Shown here: positions 59,763-64,000 of the stretch, in pieces | How the letters are laid out: every line of letters begins with the position of its first letter | How positions within the stretch are numbered: position 1 is the first letter of the stretch | Assembly (NCBI GenBank): GCA_933228675.1 | Contig: OW121744.1 | Location: 116,769,600-116,833,599 of the forward strand | Reading direction: 5' to 3' | Length of the DNA: 64,000 bases | Source: Stomorhina lunata | Taxonomy: Eukaryota > Arthropoda > Insecta > Diptera > Rhiniidae | Notes under the pieces: model-generated | Told to the model about the DNA's origin: nothing | What the model saw: the letters and a program-made list of their open reading frames with translations, nothing else | Database searches by the model: none | Translations under genes and position numbers: made by a program

Positions 59763-60980
59763 AAGAATTTTTTTCTCCAATCCCCAAAATTTGCTAAACC
59801 CTTAATCTCATCTCGTCTATGTCTTTGATTTTTATGAGAGTTTTGGAATCTTGTGGAATTGAAACAATTTTTGATAATAAAATCAAAAATTCTCACGAAA
59901 TGAGTCAGGGATAAAAGAATACTTTTACTTTTTTATAATTTTCCGTTTCCTATTTGCAAGAATTTGTTGTTACAGTTGTTTTTTTTTTTTGTTCCTTTTA
60001 CTCTTGATTTTATTGTTATTTTATTGTGGGAGATTTACGTTATTATTTTTATTGGCAAATATTTTCCTTTTGATAACAAATTTGAAATTTCACAATTTTG
60101 CAATTTCTGTTAGTCCTTATTATTGTTGTTGTTGTTGGGTTTTTGCAAAACTCATTCATGCCGCATGTGGCAGCATAAATTGTGTGGCATAAATAAATAA
60201 ATCTGTGTTTGGTACGTGGTAAAATCGTCGTTGTATATTTTTGCAGACGCCACGCGTTTATTTTTCTACCATCAGTATTTCATTCATTGTTGTTGTTGTT
60301 ATTGTTATCCTTGAATCCTTCGTAGTACGGAAAATAATTCATCCTGTGTTAGTTAGCCTCAGGAGCAGCTGCGTCTTTGGCTGCTGCGTTTTTAAACATT
60401 ATTTTGCTGCATTATTGTTTTTGTTGCTGCTGTTGTTCTTGTTCTTTTGTGAAACATTATTCATACGTCTTTTCGTCTGCTTAGGGGTAGTTCGGTTGGC
60501 TGATTCCATTATTTCGTCTGTAAGTTCTGTTGTTGCTGTGCGATTTGCCCAAAAAATCCTCTTTTATTGTTTTTGTTGTTATGTATATGGTGAAATTTTT
60601 CTTTGTAGTCTTCGTCATCTTCATCATCATCGAAATAAATAGTCATCATTGTCCCTCAGCAACATCAGCAGAATTTAACGTCTGTCCTTCCATCTTCCTT
60701 AGCTTAATCAGTGAACAGGGGTGGCAAAATTTGTCTAGAGACTACGACTTTGCTTTCGATGTTCTGACGTTTTCCTATTTGAAATACATCTTTTCTCTTT
60801 TTTTTTTGGCGAAATGTGTTGTAATTTAGTTTATTCTATTATTTCACAAAAAAAAAAAAAAAAAAATATATCAAATAGAAATTTAACTATAGTAAAATGC
60901 AAATCATAGGCAGATGAGCAACAGACAGTTAAGGCAAGAGATATAAGTACAGACTCTTAATATAGTTTTTAAAAACCAAC
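59763..60980. other. intergenic, TTG-rich low complexity
   Basis: TTG/TTA repeats at 60000-60140 and 60290-60310, CATCAT runs at 60620, and a pure A-run at 60848-60866. Open frames here are Val/Leu/Phe-rich and not credible. Confidence 0.45.
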
Positions 60981-63460
60981 ATTTCACATAAGAAATTTTT
61001 AAAAAAATTTTCTATAAGAATAAAAAAATTTTGAAAAATTTTCTATAAAAAATCGAAATTTTTAAAAATTATTCATCAAAATAAGAATTTTTTTTTAAAT
61101 CTTTATGGAAAATTTTAATAAGAAAAAATGTCTACAGAAATTTTTTTATAAAAAAAATTCTTATAGAAAATTTTACTTAAAGAAAAAATTTCTATGGAAA
61201 AAAATTATTTCTATAGAAAATTTTTCTTATAGAGAAAATTTCTATAGAAAATTTTTCCTATAGAAAAAAATTATTACTATAGAAAATTTTCTTATAGCTA
61301 AAATTTCTATAGAAAATTGTTCTTGTAGAAAAAATTTCTATAGAAAATTTTTCTTGTAGAAAAAATTTCTATAGAAAATTTTTCTTATAGAAAAAATTAT
61401 TCTTATAGAAAAAATTTCTATAGAAAATTTTTCTTATAGAAAAAATTTCTATAGAAAAGTTTTCTTATAGAAAAACTTTCTATAGAAAATTTTTCTTATA
61501 GAAAAAATTTCTATAGAAAATTTTTCTTATAGAAAAAATTTCTATAGAAAATTTTTCTTATAGAAAAAATTTCTATAGAAAATTTTTCTTATAGAAAAAA
61601 TTTCTATAGAAAATTTTTCTTATAGAAAAAATTTCTATAGAAAATTTTTCTTATAGAAAAAATTTCTATAGAAAATTTTTCTTATAGAAAAAATTTCTAT
61701 AGAAAATTTTTCTTATAGAAAAAATTTCTATAGAAAATTTTTCTTATAGAAAAAATTTCTATAGAAAATTTTTCTTATAGAAAAAATTTCTATAGAAAAT
61801 TTTTCTTATAGAAAAAATTTCTATAGAAAATTTTTCTTATAGAAAAAATTTCTATAGAAAATTTTTCTTATAGAAAAAATTTCTATAGAAAATTTTTCTT
61901 ATAGAAAAAATTTCTATAGAAAATTTTTCTTATAGAAAAAATTTCTATAGAAAATTTTTCTTATAGAAAAAATTTCTATAGAAAATTTTTCTTATAGAAA
62001 AAATTTCTATAGAAAATTTTTCTTATAGAAAAAATTTCTATAGAAAATTTTTCTTATAGAAAAAATTTCTATAGAAAATTTTTCTTATAGAAAAAATTTC
62101 TATAGAAAATTTTTCTTATAGAAAAAATTTCTATAGAAAATTTTTCTTATAGAAAAAATTTCTATAGAAAATTTTTCTTATAGAAAAAATTTCTATAGAA
62201 AATTTTTCTTATAGAAAAAATTTTTATAGAAAATTTTTCTTATAGAAAAAATTTCTACAGAAAATTTTTCTTATAGAAAAAATTTCTACAGAAAATTTTA
62301 CTTAAAGAAAAAATTTCTATAGAAAAAAATTATTTCTGTAGAAAATTTTTCCTATAGAGAAAATTTCTATAGAAAATTTTTCCTATAGAAAAAAATTATT
62401 ACTATAGAAAATTTTTTTACAGCTAAAATTTCTATAGAAAATTGTTCTTGTAGAAAAAATTTCTATAGAAAATTTTTCTTATAGAAAAAATTTCTATAGA
62501 AAATTTTTCTTATAGAAAAAATTTCTATAGAAAATTTTTCTTATAGAAAAAATTTCTATAGAAAAATTTTCTATAGAAATTTTTTCTATAGAAAACTTTT
62601 CTTATAGAAAAAATTTCTATAGAAAATTTTTCTTATAGAAAATTTTTCTTATAGAAAAAATTTCTATAGAAAATTTTTCTTATAGAAAAAATTTCTATAG
62701 AAAATTTTTCTTATAGAAAAAATTTCTATCGAAAATTTTTCTTATAGAAAAAATTTCTATAGAAAATTTTTCTTATAGAAAAAATTTCTATAGAAAATTT
62801 TTCTTATAGAAAAAATTTCTATAGAAAATTTTTCTTATAGAAAAAATTTCTATAGAAAATTTTTCTTATAGAAAAAATTTCTATAGAAAATTTTTCTTAT
62901 AGAAAAAATTTCTATAGAAAATTTTTCTTATAGAAAAAATTTCTATAGAAAATTTTTCTTATAGAAAAAATTTCTATAGAAAATTTTTCTTATAGAAAAA
63001 ATTTCTATAGAAAATTTTACTTAAAGAAAAAATTTCTATAGAAAAAAATTATTTCTATAGAAAATTTTTCTTATAGAGAAAATTTCTATAGAAAATTTTT
63101 CCTACAGAAAAAAATTATTACTATAGAAAATTTTTTTATAGCTAAAATTTCTATAGAAAATTGTTCTTGTAGAAAAAATTTCTATAGAAAATTTTTCTTG
63201 TAGAAAAAATTTCTATAGAAAATTTTTCTTGTAGAAAAAATTTCTATAGAAAATTTTTCTTATAGAAAAAATTATTCTTATAGAAAAAATTTCTATAGAA
63301 AATTTTTCTTATAGAAAAAATTTCTATAGAAAATTTTTCTTATAGAAAAAATTTCTATAGAAAATTTTTCTTATAGAAAAAATTTCTATAGAAAATTTTT
63401 CTTATAGAAAAAATTTCTATAGAAAAAATTTCTATAGAAAACTTTTCTTATAGAAAACAT
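60981..63460. repeat. 31-bp satellite array with a three-fold higher-order block
   Basis: About 80 copies of a unit joining TTTTTCTTATAGAAAAAA and TTTCTATAGAAAA. A variant block beginning TTTTACTTAAAG and ending ATTGTTCTTGTAG recurs at about 61171, 62297 and 63015. Left edge degenerate, right edge sharp. Confidence 0.96.
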
Positions 63461-64000
63461 TTTTCATATTTCATCTAAAAAAAAATTTAATTAAACAAAT
63501 TTCGATGCAAAAAGTAGCTTTAAATAAAAAAAACACAAAAAGTACTTTAAACTAGAAGAAATACATTTCAGTGTAAAAAGTACCTTAAGTATTTACCTGG
63601 AGGTATTTTTTGGATTCTAAAATTACAATTTAGAAACTTTTCCCAGAAATCTGACATAAATTTTAGCTTACTTAAGCAAACGTGAGCAAAAGCTATGAAA
63701 TACTTTTAAGTTTTTTTATTCTTTTATCAGTATCTTTAAGTACCGTTTAAACATCTGTAAGATTTTTTGTATTTTGTACAATTTTTTATAATTTTTTTTA
63801 TAACTGTCAATTTAGTTTTTTATATTATTTTACTTTTCTTAAGAGTTCTTTTTGTTTTTGATACAATGAAGATAAATTATTTGAATACATTTTGAAAATA
63901 CACATGAAAGGCAAAAAAAAGCAACTGAACTGAAAATTTTCTAAACGAAAAAATTAAACTGGAGATACATTGAAAAAACTAGGAGGAATTGTTTTGGGGG
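63461..64000. other. intergenic, nothing recognised
   Basis: AT-rich, no repeat or coding signal to the window end. Confidence 0.45.

Noticed and set aside
59035..59763. 242-codon plus-strand frame over array 4
   Set aside because: Repeat artefact with a random tail in degenerate units.
60241..60829. Overlapping plus-strand frames rich in Val, Leu and Phe
   Set aside because: TTG/TTT low-complexity sequence without any recognisable domain or splice support.

Overview
The window is nuclear DNA from a higher fly. Evidence: very AT-rich sequence, short GT-AG introns, a Drosophila-like atypical protein kinase C, Tc1/mariner, LINE, piggyBac-type and hAT-type fossils, and opa-type CAX repeats. 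Calyptrate flies such as blow flies fit best, but the species is an inference. Only three protein-coding genes can be supported; they occupy about 1-8 kb and 24.4-29 kb. Everything else is repeats, transposon fossils and AT-rich DNA without recognisable genes. Adding up the tandem arrays gives about 24-25 kb, well over a third of the window. Layout: (1) 1-8.1 kb, + strand: the 3' two thirds of aPKC (pseudosubstrate, C1 domain, kinase, C-tail). It has a pair of mutually exclusive C-tail exons, and a last exon that stays open in frame with the annotated UGA stop, suggesting stop-codon readthrough into a Gln/His/Asn-rich tail. (2) 8.1-16.9 kb: a piggyBac-type MITE, a LINE reverse-transcriptase fossil, several palindromes and degenerate tandem repeats. 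(3) 16.97-22.32 kb: a 5.4-kb array of a 29-bp satellite with a 1,857-bp higher-order duplication; 23.43-24.30 kb: a 31-bp satellite whose polarity flips. (4) 24.46-25.36 kb, +: a two-exon gene for a stand-alone, highly divergent Rel homology protein. (5) 25.93-29.00 kb, -: FAIM, with a 2.3-kb intron stuffed with a degenerate higher-order repeat. The Rel-like gene and FAIM are tail to tail and separated by a hAT-type MITE. (6) 29-64 kb: no gene I can support. It holds an 11-bp array, four arrays of one 12-bp satellite in alternating orientation, three AT-rich arrays with the palindromic core TTTCTATAGAAA, a tRNA-derived SINE, and dispersed repeat families with copies inside the window. The three genes do not form a pathway that the sequence demonstrates: aPKC acts in cell polarity, FAIM is a predicted cytosolic survival factor, and the Rel-like protein resembles immune/dorsoventral transcription factors but has lost the usual DNA-contact motif. 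The most interesting items are the Rel-like gene, the aPKC readthrough tail, and the satellites, which share a palindromic core, appear to sit inside dispersed elements and show matching variant haplotypes between separate arrays.
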